This document shows positions 52,592 to 52,831 of a stretch of DNA of 52,831 nt, piece by piece. Source of the stretch: an uncultured Eggerthellaceae bacterium (GTDB taxonomy: Bacteria; Actinomycetota; Coriobacteriia; Coriobacteriales; Eggerthellaceae); contig CAJURX010000001.1 of assembly GCA_910589125.1 (NCBI GenBank), positions 298,774-351,604 of the forward strand. The letters run 5' to 3'. A program made the position numbers and the translations under genes. Within the stretch, counting starts at the first letter, position 1, and each line of letters opens with the position of its first letter. The notes below the pieces were generated by a model. It was given only the letters and a program-made list of their open reading frames with translations, was not told the origin of the DNA and ran no database searches.

Positions 52592-52621
52592 CAGGTCAGA
52601 AGGAAAATACCCTCTGACCTG
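52592..52621 (-). terminator. Terminator downstream of the intact tRNA-Glu
   Basis: CAGGTCAGA and TCTGACCTG form a 9-bp stem; on the - strand it is followed by TTTTCATTT. It lies 10 bases past the tRNA 3' end, at the island's right edge. It probably replaces the original terminator now stranded at 43185. Confidence 0.75.
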
Positions 52622-52628
52622 CGAAAAC

Positions 52629-52675
52629 TCTGGTAGCTCCGACCGGATTCGAACCGGCGACCTCCGCCTTGAGAG
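52629..52675 (-). repeat. Right 47-bp direct repeat inside tRNA-Glu (att site)
   Basis: This copy equals 43214-43260 base for base. It includes CCA plus two bases and reads to the anticodon loop of the intact tRNA, where identity ends. It restores the tRNA 3' half, as integrating elements do. Confidence 0.92.
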
Positions 52676-52707
52676 GGCGGCGTCCTAAACCGCTAGACGA
52701 CGGAGCC
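52631..52707 (-). tRNA. tRNA-Glu (anticodon CUC)
   Basis: The 77 bases fold as a standard cloverleaf. The acceptor stem is GGCTCCG with CGGAGCT, the anticodon stem CCGCC / GGCGG closes a CTCTCAA loop with anticodon CTC at its centre, the T arm contains GGTTCGAATCC, and CCA is encoded. The 3' half derives from the island's att repeat. Confidence 0.95.
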
Positions 52708-52777
52708 ACATGTGCGTCGCACAGTATACACTAACAGCATCCCATTTCGCTCATCTATTCCATAGATCGAAGCGAAT

Positions 52778-52831
52778 TGGCTGGGGTGGAAGGAGTCGAA
52801 CCCTCACATACGGCACCAGAAACCGCTGTCC
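52778..52831 (-). tRNA. tRNA-Gln (anticodon CUG), partial
   Basis: The 3' part ends CCCCAGCCA and has a GGTTCGACTCC T arm. The anticodon arm reads TTCTGGT between GCGGT and GCCGT, giving CUG, as in E. coli tRNA-Gln. The 5' end lies beyond the window. Confidence 0.85.

Larger units (their letters stand above)
43214..52675. mobile_element. 9.4-kb genomic island in tRNA-Glu(CUC)
   Basis: The segment is flanked by identical 47-bp repeats, one of which completes the working tRNA gene. Such a layout is the standard outcome of site-specific integration by a tyrosine recombinase, with the crossover in the anticodon loop. Base composition shifts sharply: 46.4-51.3 kb is clearly AT-rich against a GC-rich host. 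Contents from left to right are a Fic toxin-antitoxin pair, two broken hypotheticals, a hypothetical, a four-gene restriction-modification operon, a phage endolysin remnant, and a transposase remnant. No integrase or excisionase gene is seen, so the island is probably stuck, moved in trans, or has lost its integrase. The IS fragment near the right end could mark that loss. Confidence 0.85.

Noticed and set aside
1..52831. CRISPR arrays, rRNA genes, replication origins
   Set aside because: I saw no regularly spaced repeat array, no rRNA-like sequence and no dnaA-box cluster.

Overview
The window is 52.8 kb of GC-rich bacterial chromosome that looks like a member of the Coriobacteriia (Actinomycetota). 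The reasons are the high GC, a type II fatty-acid synthesis cluster with FabK as enoyl reductase and a fused AccD-AccA, many GTG/TTG starts, and surface proteins of the VaFE/SpaA and BspA kinds that are common in gut and oral Coriobacteriia. The genus assignment is inference; no rRNA is present.

Layout. Positions 1-113 hold the tail of an unknown + strand gene. Positions 169-8793 (- strand) form one block: acpP, fabK, fabD, fabG, fabF, fabZ, accDA, rlmB and a NYN-domain RNase, with fabH divergent at 8977-10065. accB and accC are absent from this block, and AccDA carries an N-terminal segment that resembles the first domain of biotin carboxylase. Next on the - strand come a phasin-like gene, proS, ispG and rseP. 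The usual pyrH-frr-uppS-cdsA-dxr-rseP-ispG-proS order is interrupted between dxr and rseP by a + strand surface operon (14851-23787): a giant LPXTG-anchored VaFE/SpaA protein, an ER/archaeal-type signal peptidase I, a small TasA-like protein with a SipW-type signal, and a large BspA-type repeat protein with the same kind of signal. The dxr-cdsA-uppS-frr-pyrH part follows, then htrA, a polar amino-acid ABC transporter (30024-32374), a DUF2064 glycosyltransferase-like gene, htpG, a membrane-anchored SurA_N-like protein, an MFS permease, and a DUF5685 / J-protein / Hsp70 group (38123-41558).

From 43214 to 52675 lies a genomic island in the 3' half of a tRNA-Glu(CUC) gene. It is bounded by a perfect 47-bp direct repeat whose inner edge falls in the anticodon loop. 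Much of the island is AT-rich. Its left part holds decaying genes: a VbhA-like antitoxin with a Fic toxin broken by a stop, a membrane-anchored coiled-coil protein broken by two stops, and a frameshifted conserved hypothetical. Its centre is an intact run of four overlapping genes: a helix-turn-helix/methyltransferase fusion, a second methyltransferase, a PD-(D/E)XK restriction endonuclease and a ferredoxin-like Fe-S protein. Its right end has a phage endolysin remnant and an IS256-type transposase remnant. No integrase is visible. A second broken Fic gene (42219-43164) sits just outside the left repeat.

The three items most worth following up are the restriction-modification operon with a built-in Fe-S protein, the self-contained surface operon with its own signal peptidase inside an essential gene cluster, and the biotin-carboxylase-like relic fused to AccDA.
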